Source: Ectocarpus siliculosus (Eukaryota; Sar; Phaeophyceae; Ectocarpales; Ectocarpaceae). From it: a DNA stretch of 64,000 nucleotides. This document shows, one piece after another, positions 1 to 11,717 of the stretch. How positions within the stretch are numbered: position 1 is the first letter of the stretch; each line of letters opens with the position of its first letter. Position numbers and translations under genes: made by a program. The stretch lies in contig FN649742.1 of NCBI GenBank assembly GCA_000310025.1, positions 4,929,772 to 4,993,771 of the forward strand, given 5' to 3'. Below the pieces are notes generated by a model that saw only the letters and a list, made by a program, of their open reading frames with translations, was not told the origin of the DNA and did not search any database.

Positions 1-3000
1 CGCTTCCCGCGAACGGCGCCCCTCCCCCGTCCCCCCTGCCATGAACAGCACCCCCTCCCCCGAAGGCAGCGATGTACTCCTGGTCGCTGTCGGAGTCGGA
101 CACCGAGCCTCTCCTGGAGGAATCAGGCCCACCCAGGCTCGCGCTCAGCCCGCCCGAGTGCGGCCCGGACAGCGGAAGCGGGGGGGCCCCCCCCCCCCCG
201 CCGCCGCCGCCGGCCTGCTGCACCCAGAACCCCAGCTGCTGGGAAGACGACGGCGGCTTGGAGGAGGGTCCGCACCTCCGAGAGATGGACTCGATGACGG
301 CCAACACGCCTTCCAGGGCCAGGCGGTTGAGAGCGTTGACCTCCTGCGCCATCAGCGGTGGGTGTTTGTAGTGGGGGGGGGCGGGGGGCGGATTCTTGTG
401 GGTCTCACAGGGGTTCGGCGGCATATGGAGAGGCTGCTGCGGCTGGAACTTAGCCATGCCGGAAGCTGGGTCTTGAACAGACCTGTCTGTCTCCACATCC
501 TACGGCATAGTCCCAACACAAATTCTACAGCTTCATCGCATTCGACCAGCTGTCCACGTCACTTGGCCGCGCGACGCAATTATAGTTTTCCACAATGACT
601 TACAGGTCCTTCGCACGTACGTACACCGTTTATTCCTCCGCGTAGAAGACGAAATAATTAAAGACCCGCCTCGACACAAGTGACTCGCTCACCATCCCGT
701 CCCGCGGCAACGCGTGGCTCGACAGCGAGTGGCAGATGGTCTCGAAGAGGTTGGTGCACTGCACGTCGCAGTCGTAGTTGATGTAAACGTCCGTCATCAA
801 CGCCGGTTCCCGCGTGAACTCCAGCAGGCTCTCCAGGGCAAGCTCCTGCTGCTCGGGCCCGTAGCTCGAGCCGTCGAGCACGCGCAGGTGCACGCTAATG
901 GCCCGGCGAAGCAAAAGCAGGAAGGCGGGGTGGGGGGGGGTGGAGGCAACGTGACGTTACACGACGGCGAAGAAGCATCAAGTCCTTGCAATCCAGCGGA
1001 GGCTTCAAAGAGCGATTTTCCTACGCACGTCCGAGTATCCGAGGATGCAAGTTCGCGGCTCGGTCCCCCGCATGCACAAGCCGCGAAGTCTAATCGTAGT
1101 ATGCGGGGATGCAAGTTCGCGGCTCGGCCTCCCGCATGCACAAGCCGAAAAATCTCACCGTGGCTGATACCGCGCGATCACCCAAAATATAACAAGACTA
1201 TCTAAAACAACGCGGTAACACGCACGCACGCACGCAGGGAATTGCACCGTGCATGATCTTCCTCCTTCACAACCCTAGCTGGGTTAAAACGCCCGTACCT
1301 GGTGAGGAAAACCTCAAGCTGGACCTTTAGGTGGTCCTTAATGGAGTTGAACAGGTTGAACACCACCCTCAGCGTAAGGCTCAGCACGTCGAGGTCGTCC
1401 GTCTGGCTGTTCTGCAGCAGGTGCTTGCACAAGTCCCCCCGCATGACCCTCACGAGGGACGGTATCCTTCCAAGGTCCGCGCCCCCCGCCTCGAGCGCGA
1501 TGTTGATCAAGCTCAGGCTGAGCACGCACTCCGCGCTCCCGTTCGAGCGAGGGTCGCTCAGCAGCGACAGGAACCGCATCAGCTTGACCAAGACCCCCTC
1601 CTGCTCCGCGGTGCCGCTATCTCTCCCGCCGCCGTGCTTCGTCGGCTGCACCGGGGACACGGGCCCTCCGACCCCGCCAAGCCCGAACCTACCGTTACCG
1701 GGGCCCATCATTGCCTTCAGCGCTCCCCGCCCGGCGACAACGACACCGTCATCGACGCCTTGGCTGGCGCCATCATCGTTGGCTCCGTCGAGGGACGGCC
1801 ACGGCTCCTCCTCCTGCCCCCCTTCTAGCGGCGGCGGCACGCCCCTTCCCCGCCCGAACGGCGTTTGTTTGCCGCTGCTGCTGCCCTCCTCGTCGCCTGC
1901 CTTCGACGACGACCCGTGGCGCCACAGCCCGGCGGCGGCGGGGGGGGGGGGGCTAGCCTGCGCCAGCCCGTCTCTATCGCCGCCCGGCGTCGGGGGGGCT
2001 TTTGATGGTTCCGTCGGTGGACAGTCCCGCGCCTCTGCTCCCGCTTTCTGGCCCAGAGTTTCGTGGAGGACGGCGCCGCCCGCCGCTACTGTTGCGTCAG
2101 CCGTTGCTGCCCCGCCGGGTGCCGCCGACTTGCTCGCTCGAGACACCCGCGGGCGGCTGAACAGCATCAGCACGATGTGCGCCAGGGTGTTGCCCGCAGT
2201 GTCCCGGAGGAGCCCGAACGACTTGTCGTCCGTGGTGATGTGGTAGAGGTTGTAGCAGGCCACGAAGATGTTCCAGCAGCTCTCGTCGGTAAGCAAGTCT
2301 CCCACTTCGCACCTCAGGCACAGCGCGGAGAGCTCCAAGAGCTGCCGAAAACGAAGCGCGTCCCAGAGAAAAAAACAAGAAGAAACGAGACCCGAGTTTT
2401 GTCCCGGAAACAAGGGCTCCGGCAGGTTAGTTTAATGATTGTGAGCATTCCTGTGTTTTACGTGTGTCAAGACGGTTCACATGGCGAGACTCCGAGAACC
2501 AACACAGAGGGCCACATATTGCACGTAGGTGGTAGTTCTACCCTTGCATGTCAGGTAAATATGAATCATAAACATACTACATGTGTGTGGAGGGTGCTCT
2601 CCATTGTGCAGAGCGAGACCTTTGTGGTTGTGGACCTACCTTCATCAGCACCAGCTCGTCGCTCTCTGGGTCGGTCTCCTCGAAGTGGCATCTGCTGATG
2701 GCCTGCACACGCCGCAAGGGCAGCACGAAAAGCAATAAGAGCGTCTCTTAAGCAAAGGGGGCGGTATGGACGAGAAAACATCGGTAAGAAAAGCGGGGAC
2801 AAGCAAAAGGCATGGACGGATGATACCAGAGCTAACAGGTCCACTGCCATAGGATGTTCGTTCACACCGGTCACGCGCGAAGCGTGCGTTAACGAATCGA
2901 GGTCGAGGCGTGGGTGGGGTTCGTCGTCGTCGAGGTAAAAACGGATGGCGCATCATCACCTGTGCCACGAGGGTTATCCCTTCCTTCACGCGAGGGCAGT

Positions 3001-4493
3001 CCTTCCGGATGAAGCCGTACAGGAGGAACTTGTGCAGCGAGCTCAGCGCCACGCCTGTCATTGGCCCGGTCGTGGCCGGCGACTCCACCACCGCCAGGAA
3101 CGGAAGGAGGTAACTGTAGGCAGACGGTGAGACAAGACACACAGAGCATGCATGGAACGTGACATTGAACCCTGAAGTGATGTTGCGTACTGCTGCATGG
3201 TTACAGGAGGTATATTGTAGGTACTTGCAGCACAGAATTTCTAAACTCCTCAGTTGATACTAGCATGAACAGAGAACGCAAGATGTGTCCGGGCGGGCGG
3301 AAAAGGGCCCAAAGCTTGATCACGCTTCAGTCGTGGGGCCAACGCCAGGGGGGCGGGAGATGTATGTGCTGCATTTCTGTTATTGCAGCTTTAGCAAAGT
3401 ATGCTCAACTGCACCCATTGTCCAGCAGGTATCCCTTCAACCCTGACTACCTACTGTGTTCCCAACGGACCCCTTCGAACGGGGTAGTTATCTAGATATC
3501 ATCAACCAACACTTCGGTTGCCAAAAGATACCACACCCTTGGACCCATGTAAAAGGACCATTCATCGGCAGCAAAAAATGGTGACGGTGCCGAAAATGGC
3601 GGTGTTGGAAGCGTATTGTCGAGAGCTTTCCGAAAACTTTCGTTTGATTGTGGCATCCTCTTCGTCTTTATGGAATAATCAGAAGATCGATTCAGGGGAG
3701 GTGTTATCTTACATCATGCGGATTTCTTCACTTCCAACAACGTTTTCAAGAGTTGTCTGTCTCGTTGTCAAGGTGCGCGTCTTGGCCTTGCAGAAGCAGA
3801 TGCGGGAACAACGGCTTCGTGTGACCGCCCGCACCATTCGCTCTGATGCACACATCGCACATCGCCCAGCGGTTGACCATCTTAAGGCCGTCGTTGATAT
3901 CTCCCGGTCCAGCACTTCTCCACACATATACTCGACGCCTGCCCCTCCCTATCTCTACCACCGATGCACACTCAGTGCAAGAACAAACCATCCCCCATAG
4001 GTGGGAACGGGTCATCGGTTATGTTACGACATGACGGACGAGGAAGGTCACCTCTGCCCCCGCTCTTGTGTGCGTGGCTGTCGTACGGTGCTCTGAGAGA
4101 CCGCATCATGTTCAAAATCTCTCCGCGTACGCATACGCGCAGCAGAGAACCCATGTTATAATGTAGCAGTAGAGGCACCAATGTCCTTCACGCACAAGCA
4201 AGACAAGAAAATGCGCAGCAGTATCACACGCATTGTGCAAGCACGCTTCGCTTCGTCTCTCACCGGACAGTGTCGACATTGGCAAGGTCGTCAACTTCCT
4301 CCAGGTGGCTGTGCAGGCCCTTGAAGGCTCTCGCGAGCGGGCTCTCGGCCTGCAGCGGGATCTCTCTAGTGAAACGCTCCCTGCTCGCCCACCTCGAGTT
4401 GAGTCGCAGCACCGTCAGCACGTTGTGGATCTCGCCCTTGACGCAAAGCACGGCGTTCGCGTTCACTGAAGACGCCATGCCCCCTCCTTGCAC
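1..4493 (-). CDS. GBF1: GBF1/GNOM-type ARF guanine-nucleotide exchange factor, N-terminal part (six exons, runs off left edge)
   Basis: Large ARF-GEFs load GTP onto ARF at Golgi and early secretory membranes. Six minus-strand exons join in frame: 4493-4264, 3113-2960, 2702-2640, 2341-1299, 894-693 and 343 to the edge, all with GT-AG introns, giving about 678 residues so far. Exon 1 has KGEIHNVLTVLRLNSRW, exon 2 ATTGPMTGVALSSLHKFL and exon 3 TDPESDELVLMK, all typical of the DCB dimerisation domain. Exon 4 resumes with LLTDESCWNIFVACYNLYHI, then holds a Gly/Pro/Ser-rich insert of roughly 160 residues, then LFNSIKDHLKVQLEVFLT. Exon 5 carries the HUS box (YINYDCDVQCTNLFE). Exon 6 gives NALNRLALEGVLAVIES and a Ser/Asp/Gly-rich linker. 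The catalytic Sec7 domain should lie beyond position 1. The start is ATG 4493 or in-frame ATG 4478. The family assignment is firm; the exact start is not. Confidence 0.9.
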
Positions 4494-4926
4494 TTACTGC
4501 TGCTGGCAGAGGTACAACAGAGAGATGCTCTATGCAGTCGGCCTTGAGCGAACCCAAGCATTCGCTCTGCGACAGCGGCCTATAGCTTCTTGGAGTTTCG
4601 GGAGGTCCTAGGCAACTATGCTAGGAGACCGGACTGTACCTGGAACCCTATTCTTGCCCCTCTAAGGTTGCCCCTTCTCTATGCTGCTGGAGCAACCAGC
4701 CAATGTTCCTCTTGCCGACCAATCCTCTTGTGACAGCAGGTCCGTGTGCCAGAATCCTAACGAATCGACAGCGGGGGGTCGTCAACCGCGAACTTTGGTT
4801 CCGTCGTGAGGGTACCCCTTGAGAATAAGTCCCCGTCACATTCCCCTCCACCGCGCTTGCTTGACACACACGACCCACCACGCGCACGCGGTCCATCGCT
4901 CTCTTGCTGCGCAGCAAGAAGGTAAC
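4494..4926. promoter_or_regulatory. Divergent intergenic region between ARF-GEF and plastid protein
   Basis: This 433-base gap separates two outward-facing start codons, so it must hold both promoters and 5' UTRs. I see no clear TATA box. Shared regulation is inferred from the geometry only. Confidence 0.4.
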
Positions 4927-5241
4927 ATGGTGGCCTCGCGTGCTCTCGCGACCCTCTGCCTCCTGGCCTGCTCGTGCGGCGGAGCCCTTGGATTTCGGCC
5001 GCAAGCCGGGACGATTGGAAGATCGCGATGGACGGGGGATCATGACGTTGTCTGTGAGACTTCTGCCAAGACATCTGCGTCGGCGGCGTTGTGGCCGAGC
5101 AGCAGCAGGAGCACACGACGCGCAGCGAGAGGTCTAACGATGCAGCAAACGGACGAGGAGGCTAGAAGAACCAAGCTGCGGCTCCGGTACGTCGGCGTAT
5201 TTTCGGTCGGACTCTTTTTGGCACACCAGGCAGCGAAATAG
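4927..5241 (+). CDS. Small plastid-targeted protein with C-terminal membrane helix, unknown function
   Basis: A 104-residue single-exon frame. The N-terminus MVASRALATLCLLACSC reads as a signal peptide ending in GGALGFRPQ. That is a cleavage site with Phe at +1, followed by a basic, Ser/Thr/Ala-rich stretch: the bipartite plastid leader of algae with secondary red plastids. After a second Arg-rich segment and MQQTDEEARRTKLRLR comes one hydrophobic helix, YVGVFSVGLFLAHQAAK, at the stop. A small thylakoid or envelope membrane protein fits. I chose ATG 4927 because it starts the signal peptide directly; an upstream in-frame ATG at 4819 would add 36 unlikely residues. I do not recognise the family. 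The same exon could in principle be the start of a longer spliced gene. Confidence 0.55.
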   Translation: MVASRALATLCLLACSCGGALGFRPQAGTIGRSRWTGDHDVVCETSAKTSASAALWPSSSRSTRRAARGLTMQQTDEEARRTKLRLRYVGVFSVGLFLAHQAAK

Positions 5242-5839
5242 TAAATAGTCAGGTTCGTTCTGCGTGCATCATGACATCACCTGCTGTTCATGATGACGGC
5301 ACACGACAAATGCCCGACATAACACACGACACGATCTTTCTCTCGCTACCATTCACCGCCGTATACTTGAAACATGTGGCTACTCGCTCTTACGCTCCGC
5401 CGGGTACGGGACTTTATGCTGCATCCATCCTGCTGTCGAAAGAAGCCAAGCGGTCCCAACATGCAGACTCGCTCTATTTGTCTGACTAAGAATATGCTAC
5501 AAGAGTAGCCTAGCTCCGTTTCATGTATTCCATGATGTACAGCAGTAGATAAAGTCTACGTGCACAGGGAGCCCAAAGCAGGATGTGCTGGGCGGGCCGG
5601 TTCACCTCCTAGGACGGGGCGGATGCAGCATCATTGTCACGGACCCGGCGAACAGTAAGAGCTAGGCACTAAGAGCGAGGCAGAAAGATGTTCCAGTAAA
5701 GGATTGTGGGATGTGCGTTCAACCAATTCCGAGTTTTGACGCGCCCGTACTGCAAGAGGCGGAGAGATGGCACCTCCCTGTAGACCGACGGTCAAAGCTC
5801 CATTACTTTAGGGAAAACTACGACCACAACGACTGTTTC

Positions 5840-5890
5840 TTTCTTCGATAGAGATGGATTCGTTGGGTCATACTGACAAAAAAAAAATAC
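5840..5890 (+). repeat. 3' end of short A-tailed retroposon family, truncated copy
   Basis: Contains GATAGAGATGGATTCGTTG followed by GTCATACTGAC and a run of ten A. It matches the 3' ends of the copies at 6241, 46103, 46769 and 51765. Confidence 0.6.
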
Positions 5891-6240
5891 TGTTACAACA
5901 CCCGTTCGAGATACGAACAGTGTATTGCACAACCAAGTGAGTGCGGAAAGAGCCCGGTACAGTATGTCAACGGAAAGTCGCCAACGAGATGCTTCCAAAA
6001 CCTCCGCCGTTATTGGCGTTGGAACCAGCTTGGTTGGGAAGCAATTTTACTTTGAAAATCGGTCTAGGCGGGGTGCCATCTCTCCGCCTCTTTTGGTACA
6101 TGTGAGCCATGGTGCGGCGGTGTCCAGCCTGCCGGCCTGCGCTCAACAAAGAGAACATACAGATAGACGCACAAAGATGGCTACCAATTTGTCTTGTTGA
6201 GCCTGTTATCCAAAAAAAGGGGAGACATATCGCGGTGTGC

Positions 6241-6370
6241 TGTCCGGGAAATCGTGGAAATACAGGTAACCTCCGCGGACGCTATGGATTCATTGCAAAT
6301 CTATGTTAGACTCCTTTCTTACAGATAGACATGGATTCGTTGTGTCATATCAAGGAAATACAAAAAACAG
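6241..6370 (+). repeat. Short A-tailed retroposon family, diverged full-length copy
   Basis: Starts with a CTGTCCGGGAAATCG-like head, continues with ATACAGGTAAC, GACGCTATGGATTCATTGC and ATGGATTCGTTGTGTCATA, and ends in an A-rich tail. The order of blocks is the same as in the copies near 46 kb and 51.8 kb. Confidence 0.6.
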
Positions 6371-7473
6371 AGAACCTCGTGAGAATTTGAGCCTCAGGCT
6401 TTTGACGAAATAAGAAATGATCTACGTAATCGAGCACGTTTGATGGACAACCACTAGAAGCGGAGCATATAAGAAATCGCACAACTTAACCTCCCAATGA
6501 CAAGAAACGCGGTACATCTATGGTTCGTGGGGTAGATCAATCGAGGGGCTGCTACCGCACAAACCAACCACTTGGTACGCTGCCATGCGTGGTGTTGACT
6601 GACATGATCAAAGCACCATCAGCTTGAATCACGCGTCTATTCAGCAGTGTAAACGAGGCGAACGCAGCCGAAGGGGCATGGGCTTTGATCGAGCCGATCG
6701 ACGGTGCGACGCGTTGGCAGGGTAACAGGCCGGAGATTTTGCGCCAGCGACCAGGGATGAGGATTACCACAGCAGCACTTCGGGACCACGTGTCGATTAG
6801 ATTTCGAAGGCGATGAACTCTTGTGTCTGTCCTCCCGAACGATGAATTCTTGTAGTACTACTGTAGTCCCGACAGCAGTACCGGTAGACATCCACGCGCA
6901 ACAGCGTGGGATAAGCACGTTTCGTCCTCAAAGGAGTCGGCATACACTGGCAAATGAACAAGAAATAGGGAAATACGAAAGCAACGCAATATTCTCTTAA
7001 CGACAGTAATACTTGGGGATACAGGAGATAGAGCTTCACATCGCGGCGGCAATAAGGTGTTGGGTCTCGCCCAAACTACAGCTGTAGACGTTTCTTACCG
7101 GCGGGCCGGCGCTTTATGCACATCGGGTGATACGCGAGTTGTTCGTTCCATCCGCCGCGATGCTTGTTATTTTTCTTCCGCGACTGCCAACTATATTCGC
7201 CTGTCGTACAGTAGTCTGAGCTACGGACTTGCCAACACCCGACGTGAATGTCTACAAGAGGTGCAAGCACCTCGGCTTGCCATTCATCAGATGTACCAGC
7301 TGTTGTCATTTATCAACATGTAAACTGTTCAATCAAAGATCTGTCAGGCGTATGGGCTGCTGCTGGGGTTGTGGCAGACGATGGAAGAGGGCGAACGAGT
7401 ACACCTTACCTGTGGTGCACCCGGTGCCACCTGAATATTGCAGGGCGGCAGCGACTTGGATGGAAGCGGGCGG

Positions 7474-7544
7474 GTAGGCAAGCGAATCACGGAGGACAAG
7501 AAAAGAGAATATCTCCTTTTGTTCGTCCCTTGTCGCTTGCCTAC
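7474..7544. repeat. Inverted repeat, 12-bp perfect arms
   Basis: GTAGGCAAGCGA at 7474-7485 is repeated in reverse complement at 7533-7544, with a 47-base loop. It could be a small MITE-like hairpin or a chance structure. Confidence 0.45.
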
Positions 7545-9010
7545 ACCCCACCCTCTTCCGCCCACGTCGCAGTCGTTCTGCAAGCAACGGTCAGGCTGAA
7601 CCGGTTACATCGCCCATAGGTAGGGTGTATTCGCACGCCCTCTTCCATCTGAGGCCGGGCAGAGAATGACACAACTGCCTGCTCTCGGCCTGGATCTCGA
7701 AGCCCCCTCACTGGTCGCTCCATACTGATCAAAATGCGAACGTGTCTAACCCGCTCTGTCGGCCGCACCGCGACCAGCCGCTGTCAACCTTCTCATGCCC
7801 TACGAGTGGCCTTCACCCCGTGGAGGGCTATCATCGTGTGCTTCAATAACCCGCACTCACGGGGACGCACACACAAACTCCGCACCAGCGGCCCAGTTGT
7901 TTAGTTGTTCGTGTGCATGCGTACGTATAAACGTGAATCTCGTTTATTGAACTAGAATACATGGTTGCACTGGCATAAGTAGTTGTCGAGAGAGAATAGG
8001 GGTGCGGGGTTGGTGGCGTTGTGGTGGCCAGGATTTTGGTCGGGTTGTTTCCCGGGAACTATACAGCGGCAGCTAATTGCAGCATGTACTAAATACGAGG
8101 TGTAGCAACAACCTCGAGCGAGCCACAGCAGTGATGAGACAATATAGTGCGCGAGGACGCGGCACAATTAACGAGCGGGGACGCCACTACTGCTGCCAGT
8201 GCCCTTGTGGTGCATGCACACGAACGAAATTGACACTGTTAAAGAGATTGCGCCGCAAAGTCAAGAGGGTGCTATCGAAACCCCACCGACACGTGCAAGA
8301 TAAGATAGCTCTCGACTAGAGGTTCCCAAACCACTCTTTTCGGCGTCGGCAGTCTCTTGCTTGTTGGAGCGAACGAGCTTTAAAAATTAACATTCGTCCG
8401 CAAACTTGTGCGTTCACCCAAACGTTTTCAGTGGTCTTAACGACGGCTCTGCATGTATGTCCTTGCGTTCAAAGTATTGTTTCGGTAGCAACGCCAATTT
8501 GAAGTCGTAGGGCAGACTCGCTTGGCTCTCCATGGGTCGATACTTGAACAAGAAAAAGTAGTGGTTGGGTGTTGTGCGCTATGCTTTTAGCGAAGCATAC
8601 GTCGTGATTTCCTCTCATTGATTGCCCGGCCGAAACTGATCACTTAAACTGTCCAGTACTGCCCTCCCTTCATTCCTCGTTGCTTCCTGCGTGTCACGTT
8701 TGATACCGTGGCGCCTACCATGGACCCGCTCGGCTGGCTACGGCGCCCCTCATGCAGGGTGGAGGCGGAGTCACCATTCCGCAAGGTGGGAGAGGGAGAA
8801 ACTCGATTTTAGCTTGATTGTTTTCTCGCCATCTACACCCTTGTGTTATTTCACTCAGAGTACAGTGAAGATCTAGACCGGATAGATGTTGCCTCTCGTC
8901 TCCCCTTTCTTGTTTATTGTTGCACTTCAGACGGCTTTTTTGCACATCCAAGGAAGGCAACAGGCGCGTAAATTACCCAATCCTGACAGAGGGAGGTAGA
9001 GCGACAAAAA

Positions 9011-11717
9011 ATGTCTGTTTTGTCGACAACCTGTTTGTTGGTTCTGTCGATCCTTGAATGCTGTGCCCTCCACATTCGCACCCCCCCCCTCCCCCCCTGT
9101 GGGCTTGGTAGGTTCGCATCTTCCTGTTCAGCTCGTTCGTGTTGTCCGCAACAGTGGGCCTTTTGGTTGCCGGCACCCGGACCATCGCTCTCACGCAGGG
9201 CATTGACCAGGGCCAAAGCATGACTGAGTGAGTACAGTGTTCCGTAGAGAGCTGGTGTGTGTTTGTTTTTATTGGTTGGCTTTCGAGTAAAAAGCGCTAC
9301 AGAGACAAGGGGTTGGTGTAGCAGAGGTAGGCTTTCTCGCTGGCCCCGCCATCGACATTGTATGGGTTGGTCGTTCCATTCGTTGACCGTCGTCCGCATT
9401 TTTTTTTCTACCCTTCGGCCTTTTGTCCTACCGGAAGAGCCCGGATGCGGTTTCGCACAGGAAGAAATCACTTCTTGGCGCTGTAAGTCTTGTTTAGTGT
9501 TTTTACGCGAGAGGGGGTCGCGTCAGCCGTCTTTATCTCAGGCGTACCCACGCACAAGCGTTCTGCCCTAGGTCGCATGTGCGGAATGCGGAATAATCTT
9601 TGGAATCAAATAATTCTAAATAAGTTGCTTGGGGGGTGAGGTTTCGCCATAACGCCGTCGTCAATCTACTGTTTTTGCGTTGCAGGCTGCTGACGAACGT
9701 CGCCGTCGACGTTACTGCGATCGTGGTATGTGTGGGTCTGGTGAAGCGAGACCTCGACGCGCAGGTAAGCGGCTCGGGAGGAGACAGCAACGATTCGCGA
9801 GTCTAGTAATCGCCGAAACTCCGGTTGTTTTTCTCTCTTTTCTAAACCTCGGGTTTTTCGGTATGGCTGGCGACACTGCTGTGCGTTGCCGGGACGATGC
9901 TTTCCGCAAGAGTGCAATGATGCTCGTTCCTCCGTGCTTGAAGGTATATTCGTGTAGTTCGAGAAAGAAATCGCACACCGTCCGGTTGTTGCATTCTAGG
10001 CTCGGTGTTTTGCTCTGTACCTGCAAGCAATCTGCTCTGTTCCCACACTCTCGATGATCCGTTCTTATTGTGGTTTTGTTGCGATGTGCAGGAGGGGCGC
10101 ATGGCGAGGATGGAGATAGGCGCTAAGCTCGCAGGGCTCAAGGTCCGACTACAGGTAATACGACGTTCGTGTTGGAAACATGCAATTCCCCTTCACGTTG
10201 CTCGAGAGGGAAAAGGTGCCCGCAGTATTGTGATTGGTTGGAGAAAAAATGAAATTTTTGAATCGGTCCCGAACGTGACGTCGCCCCCTGGATGACGTCA
10301 CCAGTCGACCAGAAACTGTTCACCAACACGAGATTCCTTTTTACGAACATGACCAAACAGAAAACTGCGGGCATCATTGCTATCGTCGGTGCGGACGCAT
10401 CAGCGGCCTGCGCGTTTGCGAAACCGTTTGTCTGAGGTCCTCGTTTTCGTGGTGTCATTGTCGTTTTCGCATGAACAAATCTTGGAGAGGTTGTTGCCCG
10501 CCTGCTGACACGATCTTCGCCCACTCGGCCACGCACAAACCAAGTAAATACAAATACATACATGTTCGCGAGAGAGGGGCGACTGGATTATTTAGTCTTG
10601 CTAGCCAGAAATGTCTGTCTAGCGCAATAGTATGTATTAATAGCACGATTTTTGAAGAGGTACGGCAGCAAAATGGTCCAAGACGTATCGTCAAGAACAC
10701 CCACCAATCCCCTCAATCGTACCCGCGTTTCCCCCCGGCCATCGAAACGCCCAAAACCGATCCAGACGAAAGACGACCTGTCTACGGTCACGCTGTCGGC
10801 GCTGAGGCGCGACCGCGGCAGGGACAAGCGAGTGGCCGTTCTCGTCGGCGGCGCTGAAGCCGTCCAGTCGTCCCTGGAGTCCGCCCTGCCATACGGAGCG
10901 GCTCTCGAGACGAGCGATATCTTGATCGTGCCGCTGGTTCTGGAGTCGAGGCCCGGCATGACCGGCGGCGGGGCCGACATGTTCAGGGCGTCGGGGGCGG
11001 AGAGCGACCTCGAGTCGGCGGTCGGAAGCGCTCACGTCGCGTTGCCGGTGGCCCTTAACCGTTGGCAGGAGTACATCGACAGCGAGGTGGGTGCCGAGCG
11101 ATTGGGGGCAGGGGGGGGGGGGGGAGAGCGTGTGGTGATGGGGGCTATTTTCTAGTTCAAGCGAGGGAGTATCCAGTGGTTTAGTGCGGTTGGACTTACT
11201 TGCGGTGCGTCGTTCAGCAGGACCCTCTGCTGTACGGTCAGGCCCCCGCTATCCCCATCGGTTGTGCACCCTCAGGTTCTTCGTCTAAGAACTTTTCACT
11301 CGTTTCAATCCGGAGGGATACATTTGAACCCACAACATTACAACAGAACCATAAGAGACGAGGTTACGAACGGACTCACGCAGTTGTGTGAACCTAGTTT
11401 CCAAGTGTCACCCACTTCGGCAGCAAACTACGGCGAAACCGTTCACCTCTCACCACGCTCCCACACTCAAAAAATCTTCCTGGCACACGCGAACGCGCAA
11501 TTAAATACTGCTGCGTGTGTGGTGTTCTTGGACGGCACCAACGCAGGTGGAGACGGCCTTGTCGCAAGGGATCGACCCTCTGAAGGAGGGATTCTCGCTG
11601 ATCCTCAAGAAAAACGGCCGCATCGGAGCGCGATCCAAGGGCTGTCCTTCATGGGGCACCCTCGTGGGCGACGTGGTACGACGGAAAGAGGCCGGAATGG
11701 ACACAACCAACATCTAA
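9011..11717 (+). CDS. LPA3: LPA3-like photosystem II accumulation factor (chloroplast), six exons
   Basis: LOW PSII ACCUMULATION 3 proteins assist photosystem II assembly in chloroplasts. Exons 9011-9107, 9461-9482, 9686-9764, 10092-10154, 10658-11086 and 11547-11717 join with consistent phases and GT-AG borders to give 286 residues. Exon 1 encodes a signal-peptide-like start (MSVLSTTCLLVLSILECC), as expected for import into a secondary plastid. Exons 2-4 give TNVAVDVTAIVVCVGLVKRD and EGRMARMEIGAKLAGLKVRL, resembling the conserved helix and charged segment of LPA3. Exon 5 holds DKRVAVLVGG and VALPVALNRWQEYID. Exon 6 ends EGFSLILKKNGRIGARSKG, then RKEAGMDTTNI at the stop. The 22-base exon 2 is unusually small and rests only on splice sites and phase; another exon between 9108 and 9460 cannot be excluded. 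The family call comes from remembered resemblance, not a search. Confidence 0.62.

Larger units (their letters stand above)
5242..9010. other. Intergenic, 3.8 kb, no convincing gene
   Basis: Only short frames without domain-like sequence or paired splice signals. It holds two copies of the A-tailed retroposon described elsewhere (about 5840-5890 and 6241-6370) and an inverted repeat at 7474-7544. A Cys-rich, basic 80-codon frame at 8077-8319 has no recognisable family and is left uncalled. Confidence 0.5.

Noticed and set aside
1302-2246. Long plus-strand frame of 314 codons
   Set aside because: Antisense shadow of the large ARF-GEF exon 4 (2341-1299), created by its G+C-rich third positions.
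11221-11260. Possible extra LPA3 exon (DPLLYGQAPAIPIG)
   Set aside because: It has acceptor and donor, but 40 bases would break the phase between 11086 and 11547. It may be a minor alternative exon.
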